Origin: Candidatus Acetothermia bacterium
GTDB taxonomy: Bacteria; Bipolaricaulota; Bipolaricaulia; Bipolaricaulales; Bipolaricaulaceae
Assembly (NCBI GenBank): GCA_011057175.1
Contig: DSBZ01000139.1
Coordinates: 1 to 7,689, forward strand
Length of the DNA: 7,689 nucleotides
Direction of reading: 5' to 3'
Part shown: in pieces, positions 1 to 5,849 of the stretch
Position numbering within the stretch: the first letter of the stretch is position 1
Layout of the letters: the number at the start of each line of letters is the position of its first letter
Made by a program: the position numbers and the translations under genes
Notes under the pieces: model-generated
What the model was told of the DNA's origin: nothing
The model's database searches: none
The model's input: only the letters and a program-made list of their open reading frames with translations

Positions 1-1182
1 AAGGAGGGGGATGAGCTTCGCGAACGAAGCAGCCGTCCCGAGGCCGAGGGCGGCGAGGACCGACTTCGTCCAAACGGGCGCCCCTTGCGCAAGGCCCCCC
101 TTCACGGCGAACCCGGCGAGCGGTGGAAGGCCCACGATCGCCCACGTGCCCACCCCGAGGGCGACCGCCACCGGCGCCGACAGCTGCCCCGCCAAACCCG
201 CGATCCTCCGTTCCCCGCATCCCTCCACGGCCTCCCCCGCGGCAAGGAAGAGCAACCCCTTGAACAGGCCGTGGGCCACAGCGTACAGGAGCGCGCCCGT
301 CCGTGCGCCAAGGCCGATCCCGATCAGGATGTACCCGAGCTGGGACACGGTGTGGAACCCGAGGAACACCTTGAGGTCGCGCTCCCAGAGGGCGTACAGG
401 ATCCCGCCGAACCCGGTCACGATCCCCATGGCCACGACCACGTTCCCCACCGGAAACGCCTCCGCCAGCCGGGCCAGCGTGACGGCCCCGATCTTGACCA
501 CGATCCCCGAGAGCAACACCGACACCTCGGTCGGAGCCTGGCCATGGGCCTGTGGGAGCCAGAGCCCGAAAGGGAACAACCCCGTCTCCACCGCGGCTCC
601 CGCGAGGAGGAGCCCCACCCCCACCGCGAGCGTGGGATCCCCGAGGTCCACTCCGCGCCCGGCGAGGGAGGAGATGGAGAGGGTCCCCAAGCGCCCGTAG
701 ACGAGGCCCAAGCCGAACAGGTATAGGATCAGCCCGACCTGGGTCAGGATGAGGTACTGCACCCCCGCCCACATCGCCGGCTGCCTGCGGCCGGAGGCGA
801 TGAGGACGAGCGCGAGGAGCGACTTGAGGTGCAGCAAAACGTACAGGTTGAACAGGTCCCTCGATAGGGCCGCGGCAAGACACGTCCCAATGAGAACGGT
901 GGTCAGGGGATGGAAGGAATCCTTGCGGTCGCGAGCGTGGATGAGGAGCACCGCGTGGAGGAACAGGCCCAATGCCCACAAGCCGAGCGTCCAATCGTCC
1001 GCGGCCACAGCGATCCCCCACGGGAGGCCGCCCACGAGGGCTTCCGGGAACCCCGGCGCCCAGCTGAGGAGGGACCCCACCCCGGCGACGAGGGCCAACA
1101 GGGAGAAGGCCCGCGGCGCCCCCACGAACCCGAGGAGGCCACAGCCCAGATAAGCGAGGACCCCGCTCAGCGCTCCGGCCAC
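1..1182 (-). CDS. mrpD: MrpD/MbhH-like proton-conducting antiporter subunit, 3' end outside window
   Basis: Polytopic membrane subunit of the ND2/4/5 (Proton_antipo_M) family, expected to form an ion channel in an Mrp/Mbh-type complex. The minus strand is open for 394 codons to base 1 and the C-terminus is missing. Family landmarks are in order: DLFNLYV (TM5), FPFGLWLPQAHGQAPTEVS (TM7-TM8 link), SGIVVKIG with Lys230, FHTVSQLGYILIGIGLG, AHGLFKGLLFLAAGE with His304 and Lys308, and GLPPLAGFAVKGGL. The start is GTG at 1182: this frame has a TGA at 1192-1194, and GAGGAG lies a few bases upstream. It overlaps the mrpC end by 16 bases. Oddity: aligned by motif to NuoM or MrpD, the conserved TM5 Glu is His118 and the conserved TM7 Lys is Glu199, so the usual charge pair is lost or reversed. 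Family assignment is firm; whether it pumps is open. Confidence 0.92.
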   Translation of the reverse strand, partial: MAGALSGVLAYLGCGLLGFVGAPRAFSLLALVAGVGSLLSWAPGFPEALVGGLPWGIAVAADDWTLGLWALGLFLHAVLLIHARDRKDSFHPLTTVLIGTCLAAALSRDLFNLYVLLHLKSLLALVLIASGRRQPAMWAGVQYLILTQVGLILYLFGLGLVYGRLGTLSISSLAGRGVDLGDPTLAVGVGLLLAGAAVETGLFPFGLWLPQAHGQAPTEVSVLLSGIVVKIGAVTLARLAEAFPVGNVVVAMGIVTGFGGILYALWERDLKVFLGFHTVSQLGYILIGIGLGARTGALLYAVAHGLFKGLLFLAAGEAVEGCGERRIAGLAGQLSAPVAVALGVGTWAIVGLPPLAGFAVKGGLAQGAPVWTKSVLAALGLGTAASFAKLIPLL

Positions 1183-1526
1183 CCGTGCTCCTCATCCCGC
1201 TCCAGGCGCCGCACGTCCTGGGTGTGGCGGCGCTCGGTGAGGACGATCACGAACACAAGGGCGAGCGCGAGCGTGGCGAAGTCGATCACGATCGCGGTGA
1301 GGACGAGAGCGTGGGGCAAGGGGTCGGCGGACGGGCCGGGCCCGAGGCCGGTGATGGGCGGCCGCGCTGCGGGGCGATGGGCAAGCGCGACGAGGAACAG
1401 GATCGCCCCGTTCGAGGCCACGTTCAGCCCAAGGAGCTTCCAGATCAGGTTCCGCCGCACGATAAGGGTCCACAGCCCGACCCCAAGGAGGGCGATCGCC
1501 AACGCCAACGCAGTCAGACCTTCCAT
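1167..1526 (-). CDS. mrpC: MrpC/MbhG-like antiporter subunit (NuoK-like)
   Basis: A 119-residue, three-helix membrane protein of the MnhC/NuoK family, which packs between the antiporter-like subunits of Mrp and complex-I-like machines. Visible segments are TM1 (about 3-22), TM2 (about 28-48, containing KLLGLNVASNGAILFL), then the family signature DPLPHALVLTAIVIDFATLA leading into TM3, and a charged tail (TERRHTQDVRRLERDEEHGW). Length is normal for MrpC. The ATG at 1526 starts one base after the mrpB stop and has GGGGGG upstream. Its last 16 bases overlap the GTG start of mrpD, so the two are probably translationally coupled. The loop between TM2 and TM3 is rich in Ala/Pro and somewhat long, which is not unusual. 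Confidence 0.92.
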   Translation of the reverse strand: MEGLTALALAIALLGVGLWTLIVRRNLIWKLLGLNVASNGAILFLVALAHRPAARPPITGLGPGPSADPLPHALVLTAIVIDFATLALALVFVIVLTERRHTQDVRRLERDEEHGWPER

Positions 1527-1527
1527 C

Positions 1528-2163
1528 CTACAATTCCCCCCGCGACTTCGCGAACCGGTGGAGGATCACCCAGGCCCCGATCGCGACCTCGACGGTCATG
1601 AGGAGGTTCGCCGCGATGAGATACGGGCTCCCCTTCCTCCCCAGGACGAGGACGACCCCGGTCAGGGCGAGGATGGCCACGATCGCCCCGTACTTCACCC
1701 ATTCCAAGGTCGGCTCGTAAACCTCCGCGCTCAGCCGTTCCACCCCCTTGGCCAGGGCCAGGAGGAGCCCAGTGCCGAGGAGCGCTCCCGCTGGGAAGCC
1801 GCCTCCCGGCCCAAGATGCCCGCTCGTGGCGACATAGAGGGCGAACACGACCACCGGCCCGAGGAGGAGGTCCGCCGCCCGCCTGAGGAGGGGGGTCTCC
1901 GCCACGGGAGGCCCGGCCCCCTCCCACCGCACGGGCCGGAGCCCGAGCTTCACCCCCACGATCGTCATCGCGTAGATGAGGATCTCGAACAGGGTGTCCC
2001 ACAGGCGGACCCCGAGGACGATCGTAGCGACCAGGTTCCTCGCCCCCCATGCCGCGGCCACGTGCTCGGGCAGGGGGAGCTCGGGGCGCGGGAGGAGCCC
2101 GCTGGCCCCGAGCCCCAGCAGGACCAGCAATCCCAGGACCGTCAGCGCAGCGAGGGGCTTCAT
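1528..2163 (-). CDS. mrpB: MbhE + MrpB (MnhB-domain) antiporter subunit, fused
   Basis: A 211-residue membrane protein combining two modules that are separate genes (mbhE, mbhF) in archaeal Mbh operons. Residues 1-75 resemble MbhE: a first helix at 3-24, then a second helix with the conserved-looking RLWDTLFEILIYAMTIVG. Residues about 85-211 form the MnhB domain (PF04039): LLGPVVVFALYVATSGHLG, the hallmark PGGGFPAGALLGTG, and two further helices (about 155-175 and 182-202). In Mrp complexes this part is a core subunit next to MrpA and MrpD. The start ATG at 2163 overlaps the preceding stop by four bases (ATGA), with GGAGG about 8 bases upstream. The fused arrangement also occurs in Bacillus-type systems, where MbhE sits at the MrpA C-terminus. 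Assignment is confident; calling residues 1-75 MbhE rests on one motif. Confidence 0.9.
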   Translation of the reverse strand: MKPLAALTVLGLLVLLGLGASGLLPRPELPLPEHVAAAWGARNLVATIVLGVRLWDTLFEILIYAMTIVGVKLGLRPVRWEGAGPPVAETPLLRRAADLLLGPVVVFALYVATSGHLGPGGGFPAGALLGTGLLLALAKGVERLSAEVYEPTLEWVKYGAIVAILALTGVVLVLGRKGSPYLIAANLLMTVEVAIGAWVILHRFAKSRGEL

Positions 2164-2975
2164 CCGACATGCCTCCGCACGAGCTTGTCGAGCTCCCCGG
2201 ACCGGGCGAGCTCGTCGAGGAACGCGTCAAGCGCCCCCTGGAGCCCGGCCTCGGCCGGGCTCAGGGCGAAGCGGAACGCGGTCTCCTCTTCGTCCTTCGT
2301 GTCGAGGACGCTCACCTCGCCGGAGAGGCCCCACTCTCGAACGTGGAGGAGGTCAGCCACCGCCGCCCCCACCTCCCCGCGACGCAGGGCGTGAGCGAGG
2401 GCGGTGTGGTCCTCGTAGAGGATGCCACCCGGAGGGAGGAAGTCCTGCCCCTGATCCCCGGCCACCGCTCCCACGGGACCGGGCCCGCAGCGGACGGTGA
2501 CGATCCGCGTCGGGAGGACGGGACGGGAGAGGAGGAGGGTCTCTCCCTCGCGGGGGAAGAGCGCTCCCGCGCCGATCTCCGCGTCCCCCACCCGGAGGAG
2601 GGCGGGGATCTCCGCCCGCGGCACCCACATCACCTCCACATCCCGGTGCAGTTGTTCCCCGAACCGGGAAAGGATCTCCCACTCCAGTCCCGTGACCCGC
2701 TCGTTCTCCTGATAGAGGAGGTGCGGCGTCTCCACGGCGGCCACGGTCAGCTTCCCCGTGCGACGGACCGCGAGGAGGTAGATGAACGTGACGAGGCCGA
2801 ACCCCACCGCGGCCTGGGTGAGGGCGACATCGGGAGCGGCGAGGAAGAGGTACACGCCGGCGAGGGCCAACGCGTGGACGCCGACGCCGATCACCCCCCA
2901 CAGCAGCCGGCGCCCGGTGAGGGCGAACACGGCCAATGCCAACGTGAGGGCCGCGAGGAGGGCCACGACCATCAT
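2160..2975 (-). CDS. MbhD-like (DUF4040) subunit fused to a family-3 solute-binding-like domain
   Basis: A 271-residue protein with two parts. Residues 1-75 have three membrane helices (about 3-19, 25-47, 52-70) and the APDVALTQAAVG motif of MbhD or the MrpA C-terminus (DUF4040). Residues about 80-271 look like a family-3 extracellular solute-binding domain of the MltF/ABC type: TGLEWEILSRFGEQL matches the first ligand-lobe helix, RRGEVGAAVADLLHV the second-lobe segment, and FRFALSPAE with LDAFLDELARSGELDKLVRR the typical C-terminal strand and helix. Normal MbhD is about 90-100 residues with no such tail. The gene starts at ATG 2975 (ATGA overlap with mrpG) behind GAGGGAGG. A second in-frame ATG follows at once. 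Arginines at 22-23 and 71-72 suggest both the TM1-TM2 loop and the C-terminal domain face the cytoplasm, the opposite of a classical binding protein; this is only a positive-inside estimate. The ligand is unknown. Confidence 0.85.
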   Translation of the reverse strand: MMVVALLAALTLALAVFALTGRRLLWGVIGVGVHALALAGVYLFLAAPDVALTQAAVGFGLVTFIYLLAVRRTGKLTVAAVETPHLLYQENERVTGLEWEILSRFGEQLHRDVEVMWVPRAEIPALLRVGDAEIGAGALFPREGETLLLSRPVLPTRIVTVRCGPGPVGAVAGDQGQDFLPPGGILYEDHTALAHALRRGEVGAAVADLLHVREWGLSGEVSVLDTKDEEETAFRFALSPAEAGLQGALDAFLDELARSGELDKLVRRHVG

Positions 2976-3259
2976 GCCCTCCCTCTGGGCCGCTCCCCGC
3001 GCACGAACGCTCCCTTGGCGATGGCGTGGGTGGACAGAGGGCCCGTGAACAGGAAGAACGCGATCAGCAACACGAGGATCCCTCCTGTGGCCTCCCAGCC
3101 ACAGCGGAGGATCAGCCCCACCAGGAACAGGGTCGACCCTCCGATATCCCCCACCCCTCCTCCCTGGAGCCGCTCGTAGAGACCGCTGAATCGGAACAGG
3201 CCAAGCCCTCCCAGGAAGAGGAGGGCGAGCCCGCATGCCAGGAAGGCGAGCCCGATCAC
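2972..3259 (-). CDS. mrpG: MrpG/MbhC-like antiporter subunit
   Basis: A 95-residue protein with three predicted membrane helices (about 2-22, 40-56 and 58-74) of the MnhG/PhaG family, a small structural subunit of Mrp and Mbh membrane arms. The family pattern is visible as GLGLFRFSGLYERLQ, corresponding to the usual G-L-R-F-P-D-x-Y-x-R-L-H segment, followed by a Gly-rich turn and STLFLVGLIL. The terminal segment AIAKGAFVRGERPRG is basic and probably cytoplasmic. It starts at GTG 3259, whose GTGA overlaps the mrpF stop by four bases; no ATG in this frame gives a sensible start. The next gene overlaps its stop in the same way. Neighbours and order (E-F-G) support the call as much as the sequence does. 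Confidence 0.88.
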   Translation of the reverse strand: MIGLAFLACGLALLFLGGLGLFRFSGLYERLQGGGVGDIGGSTLFLVGLILRCGWEATGGILVLLIAFFLFTGPLSTHAIAKGAFVRGERPRGRA

Positions 3260-3507
3260 CGCTGCCCCCGCTCCGCGAACCGGGCGACGAGGACCGTGCC
3301 CAGGAACCCAAGCAAAGCATAGGAGAGGGCCACATCGAGGAGGATCCCGTGCCCGGCGAACGCCGCCTCTGCCGCCAGGGCGAGGGCGATCCGCACGTTG
3401 AGGGAGGCGGCACCGGTGAGCCGGTCCCACAGCGTCGGCCCCTTCCACAGCCTCCCCAGAGGGAGGAGGGCGGTGGCGAACAGCGTGGCGAGGACAGCGG
3501 TCCTCAT
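3256..3507 (-). CDS. mrpF: MrpF/MbhB-like antiporter subunit
   Basis: An 83-residue, three-helix protein of the MnhF/MrpF family. The conserved G-x-x-x-x-GPT-x-x-DR motif is present as GRLWKGPTLWDRLTGA (about 18-33), including the membrane-border Asp and Arg. It is followed by a helix at 37-53, and then DVALSYALLGFLGTVLVARF, which matches the family's C-terminal helix. The length is typical. ATG 3507 overlaps the mrpE stop by four bases (ATGA). It acts with MrpE and MrpG as the small-subunit cluster of the antiporter. Confidence 0.9.
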   Translation of the reverse strand: MRTAVLATLFATALLPLGRLWKGPTLWDRLTGAASLNVRIALALAAEAAFAGHGILLDVALSYALLGFLGTVLVARFAERGQR

Positions 3508-3983
3508 CCCCACAACCTCACGAGGAGGCCATCCACCCACGCTGCCCCGGGGAGCCTGGGTTGGGACGGCCGATGGAGACAGTGCACATAGGCGATGTCC
3601 CCCTCGACGAGGAGGGCGATCGTCCCCGGGGTGACCGTGATCGCCCACAGGAGGAGGAGCTGCCCCATCTCCGACCGGACGCGGATCGGGATGGCGATGA
3701 CCCCGGGCTGGATGCGACCGGTGAGGATCGCCCATCCCGTACGGGCCACGGCCTGCATCACGAGCGCCGCCACCGCGAGGCCGAACGCGGCCCACAGGTC
3801 CAGCCTCCACCACGCGGTGACGGGGAACTCCAGGCGCAACGGCCCCCACACCGCTCCGAGGAGGATCCCCAACGGGAAGAGCCCCCCCAGGGCGAGGACG
3901 GGCCACGAGGCCCCGCGCCAGAGGAGGATCCACATCCCCCACAACAGACCCCCGATCGCGATCCCGCTGATCCAGTGCCTCAT
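3504..3983 (-). CDS. mrpE: MrpE/MbhA-like antiporter subunit, first gene of the operon
   Basis: A 159-residue membrane protein of the MnhE/MrpE family, at the usual family length. N-terminal helices lie at about 5-20 and 28-46, with a third at about 62-82. The signature follows: the PGVIAIPIRVRSEMGQ segment, then LLLWAITVTPGTIALLVEGD and YVHCL, equivalent to the family's ITLTPGT...YVHWL. The frame stays open 58 codons further upstream, but ATG 3983 is preferred: it gives the family N-terminus, and a TATACT hexamer lies 10 bases before it, which would put the transcription start almost on the ATG. No Shine-Dalgarno is visible, unlike the downstream genes, consistent with leaderless translation. 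This gene heads the seven-gene run. Confidence 0.9.
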   Translation of the reverse strand: MRHWISGIAIGGLLWGMWILLWRGASWPVLALGGLFPLGILLGAVWGPLRLEFPVTAWWRLDLWAAFGLAVAALVMQAVARTGWAILTGRIQPGVIAIPIRVRSEMGQLLLLWAITVTPGTIALLVEGDIAYVHCLHRPSQPRLPGAAWVDGLLVRLWG

Positions 3984-3993
3984 CGCGAACTGG

Positions 3994-3999
3994 AGTATA
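3994..3999 (-). promoter_or_regulatory. Putative -10 box of the antiporter operon
   Basis: On the minus strand TATACT (one mismatch to TATAAT) ends 10 bases before ATG 3983. A transcript starting 6-8 bases after the box would begin 2-5 bases from the ATG. No clear TTGACA-like -35 is visible 16-18 bases upstream. It stands out because the surrounding DNA is very GC-rich. Confidence 0.5.
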
Positions 4000-4042
4000 G
4001 CGGACGCCCGTCGTGCGCCGCGAAGCGAGGGGCCGGCGCCGG

Positions 4043-4048
4043 TACAAT
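4043..4048 (+). promoter_or_regulatory. Putative -10 box of nfeD
   Basis: TACAAT lies 2 bases before ATG 4051 and 8 bases before ATG 4057. If it is a -10 element, transcription would begin within about two bases of the second ATG, giving a leaderless message that starts at MTRALL rather than MAMTRA. There is no recognisable -35 and no Shine-Dalgarno. A perfect 10-base palindrome, CCGGCGCCGG (4033-4042), abuts it and might be an operator, though such palindromes are common in GC-rich DNA. Confidence 0.42.
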
Positions 4049-4050
4049 CA

Positions 4051-5319
4051 ATGGCGATGACCCGTGCACTCCTCGTCATCTTGGCCCTCCTCTCCCCCCT
4101 CGCCTCGGGGGCGGAGGTGGTCCGCCTGTCCCTCGACGGGACGGTGAACCCGGCCACGAGCTCCTACGTCGTGCGCGGGCTCCGCGAGGCAAGCCGGTCG
4201 GGGGCCGCGCTCGTCGTCCTCGTCCTCGACACGCCGGGGGGCCTGGACACGGCGATGAAGGAGATCATGGAGGCGATCCTCTCCTCCCCGGTCCCGGCCG
4301 TGGTGTGGGTCGGGCCGGCCGGGGCGCGGGCCGCTTCCGCGGGCACGTTCATCCTCCTCTCCGCGGATGTAGCGGCGATGGCCCCGGGAACGAGCACCGG
4401 CGCCGCCCACCCCGTGGCGATCTCCGGGGAGACGGCACCGGAGGATGACCCGATCGTTCAGAAGGCGGTCAACGACGCGGTGTCCCGGATCCGCGCCGTG
4501 GCCGAGCTGCGGGGCCGCAACGCGGACTGGGCCGAGCGCGCGGTGCGGGAATCAGCCACCGCGACCGCCCCTGAGGCCCTCGATCTCGGGGTGATCGAGA
4601 TCCTCGCTGACTCCTTCCCCGCGCTTCTTTCCGCCCTCGATGGCTACGTCCTGCGTGACGGGCGCATCCTGCGCACGGCCGGCCTCCCCGTGCGCGAGAT
4701 CGGGATGACCCTCAAGGAGCAGCTCTTCTCCTATCTCGCGGATCCGAACCTCGTCTACGTCCTGTTCCTCCTCGGGCTGTACGGGCTCATCTACGAGTTC
4801 TTCACCCCCGGGATCGGGATCGGCCTCGTCGGGGGCGGGATCTCGCTCCTCCTCGCCCTGTTGGGCCTGCAGATCCTCCCCATCAGTCTCGTCGGGATCG
4901 GCCTCATCCTGTTCGGGGTCCTCCTCATGGTGCTCGATGTGTTCACGCCCACGGACGGGATCCTCACCACCGGCGGGGTGGTGAGCCTGTTGATCGGATC
5001 CTTCTCCCTATTCGAGCTCGAGGGGTCGGCACTGAGCCTATCATGGATCACGATCGCCGCCACGGTGGGGACGCTGACCCTCGTGTTTCTGTTCATCGCC
5101 TCCAAAGGGCTGCTCGCCCAGCGGAGGCGGCCGCGGCCGCTGACGACGATGGTCGGCCTATCCGGCGTGGCAAAGGATGACCTCGCCCCGGAAGGGTGGG
5201 TACTGGTCAAAGGGGAGTACTGGCGGGCCCACGCCGAAGGCGAGCCGATCCACAAAGGCGACCGGGTGCGGGTCGTGAGCCAGGAAGGGACCCGCCTCAC
5301 CGTGCGCCGGGAGAGCTAG
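4051..5319 (+). CDS. nfeD: Long-form NfeD membrane-bound serine protease (ClpP-class)
   Basis: A 422-residue protein (420 if translation begins at ATG 4057). Residues 1-20 are a signal peptide or anchor. Residues 22-190 are a ClpP/SppA-like protease domain with LDTPGG (59-64), the nucleophile Ser96 in AASAGTF and Lys138 in IVQKAVNDA; the dyad positions closely match the archaeal 1510-N protease (Ser97/Lys138). Residues about 232-350 hold five hydrophobic segments, and 365-420 form the C-terminal NfeD OB-fold. Family members cleave the hydrophobic tail of stomatin-like slipins and are thought to act in membrane quality control. The usual slipin partner is not adjacent: upstream is the divergent antiporter operon and 3 bases downstream is a convergent gene. 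The frame is open upstream of 4051, but that part overlaps mrpE and lacks a signal peptide. Confidence 0.9.
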   Translation: MAMTRALLVILALLSPLASGAEVVRLSLDGTVNPATSSYVVRGLREASRSGAALVVLVLDTPGGLDTAMKEIMEAILSSPVPAVVWVGPAGARAASAGTFILLSADVAAMAPGTSTGAAHPVAISGETAPEDDPIVQKAVNDAVSRIRAVAELRGRNADWAERAVRESATATAPEALDLGVIEILADSFPALLSALDGYVLRDGRILRTAGLPVREIGMTLKEQLFSYLADPNLVYVLFLLGLYGLIYEFFTPGIGIGLVGGGISLLLALLGLQILPISLVGIGLILFGVLLMVLDVFTPTDGILTTGGVVSLLIGSFSLFELEGSALSLSWITIAATVGTLTLVFLFIASKGLLAQRRRPRPLTTMVGLSGVAKDDLAPEGWVLVKGEYWRAHAEGEPIHKGDRVRVVSQEGTRLTVRRES

Positions 5320-5322
5320 AGG

Positions 5323-5712
5323 TCAGTCCTCCCCTTCGGCGAGCCACTCCTTGATCCGGGATTTGATCTTCTTCTCGATCCTCTCCCCCAGTTCATCCCA
5401 GTCTAGGTCCTTCTCCGCCCCCACCCAACGGGCGAAGCCGCTCTTGATCTTCCGCTCGATGTCCCGGCCGAATTCCTCGCTCCAGCGCTCGGAAAGCCAG
5501 CTCGTGCGGAACCTCCACCCCAGACCGATTCCCGTCCAAGCCAGGAGAAGGGTCAGCATGAACCACAGCCCGCACGCCTGAAGGTAGGAGAGGGACTTCG
5601 CGAGCGCGAGGTGCCCGGCGATGATGCTGTTCCAAAGCATCATGATGACCCAGGAGAAGAAGAAGAACGCGGCCACCCCACCACCCGTTACCAGCCTCGC
5701 CAGCAATCTCAT
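5323..5712 (-). CDS. Small two-helix membrane protein with charged C-terminal tail, function unknown
   Basis: A 129-residue protein with hydrophobic segments at about 11-33 (includes FFFFSWVIMMLWN) and 45-66 (QACGLWFMLTLLLAW). The tail from 68 is rich in Arg, Lys, Glu and Trp and should form amphipathic helices on the cytoplasmic side. The pattern LWN...LQACGLW resembles a widespread family of uncharacterised small membrane proteins that also end in charged, Trp-rich tails. That link is from memory of the pattern and is tentative. The frame is open upstream, but ATG 5712 is clearly the start: AAGGAGGTG sits 8 bases before it, and the upstream portion belongs to the degraded YcaQ-like gene. 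It ends 3 bases from the nfeD stop, in convergent orientation, with no terminator visible between them. Confidence 0.75.
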   Translation of the reverse strand: MRLLARLVTGGGVAAFFFFSWVIMMLWNSIIAGHLALAKSLSYLQACGLWFMLTLLLAWTGIGLGWRFRTSWLSERWSEEFGRDIERKIKSGFARWVGAEKDLDWDELGERIEKKIKSRIKEWLAEGED

Positions 5713-5740
5713 TGGATCCACCTCCTTGGAATACCTGCGC

Positions 5741-5746
5741 ATTCTA
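5741..5746 (-). promoter_or_regulatory. Putative -10 box for the 129-residue membrane protein gene
   Basis: Minus-strand TAGAAT (one mismatch to TATAAT) is 28 bases upstream of ATG 5712. It would give a leader of about 20 bases that contains the AAGGAGGTG ribosome-binding site (about 5720-5728). No convincing -35 is seen. Unlike mrpE and nfeD, this gene would have an ordinary leader. Confidence 0.4.
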
Positions 5747-5849
5747 CCGCTTCGGGGCGCCTCGGCGAAGGCGAGGGCTCCGGCACGATCGACGAAAAGG
5801 CAGCTGCATTCGCCATCCCTGTAACGCCCCCTCGGAGATCTCCACGAGG

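Noticed and set aside
11..726. Long plus-strand open frames (229 and 213 residues) at the left end, and a 494-residue one at 910-2394
   Set aside because: They are antisense to mrpD, mrpC and mrpB, are rich in Arg/Pro/Gly with no domain pattern, and arise because GC-rich DNA has few stops.
1514..2230. 238-residue minus-strand frame overlapping mrpB
   Set aside because: Out-of-frame shadow rich in Arg, Gly and Pro. The mrpB frame has the MnhB motif and coupled start and stop codons.
5757..5773. Inverted repeat CGCCT...AGGCG upstream of the small membrane protein gene
   Set aside because: Five-pair stem without a T-run in GC-rich DNA; too weak to call a terminator or operator.
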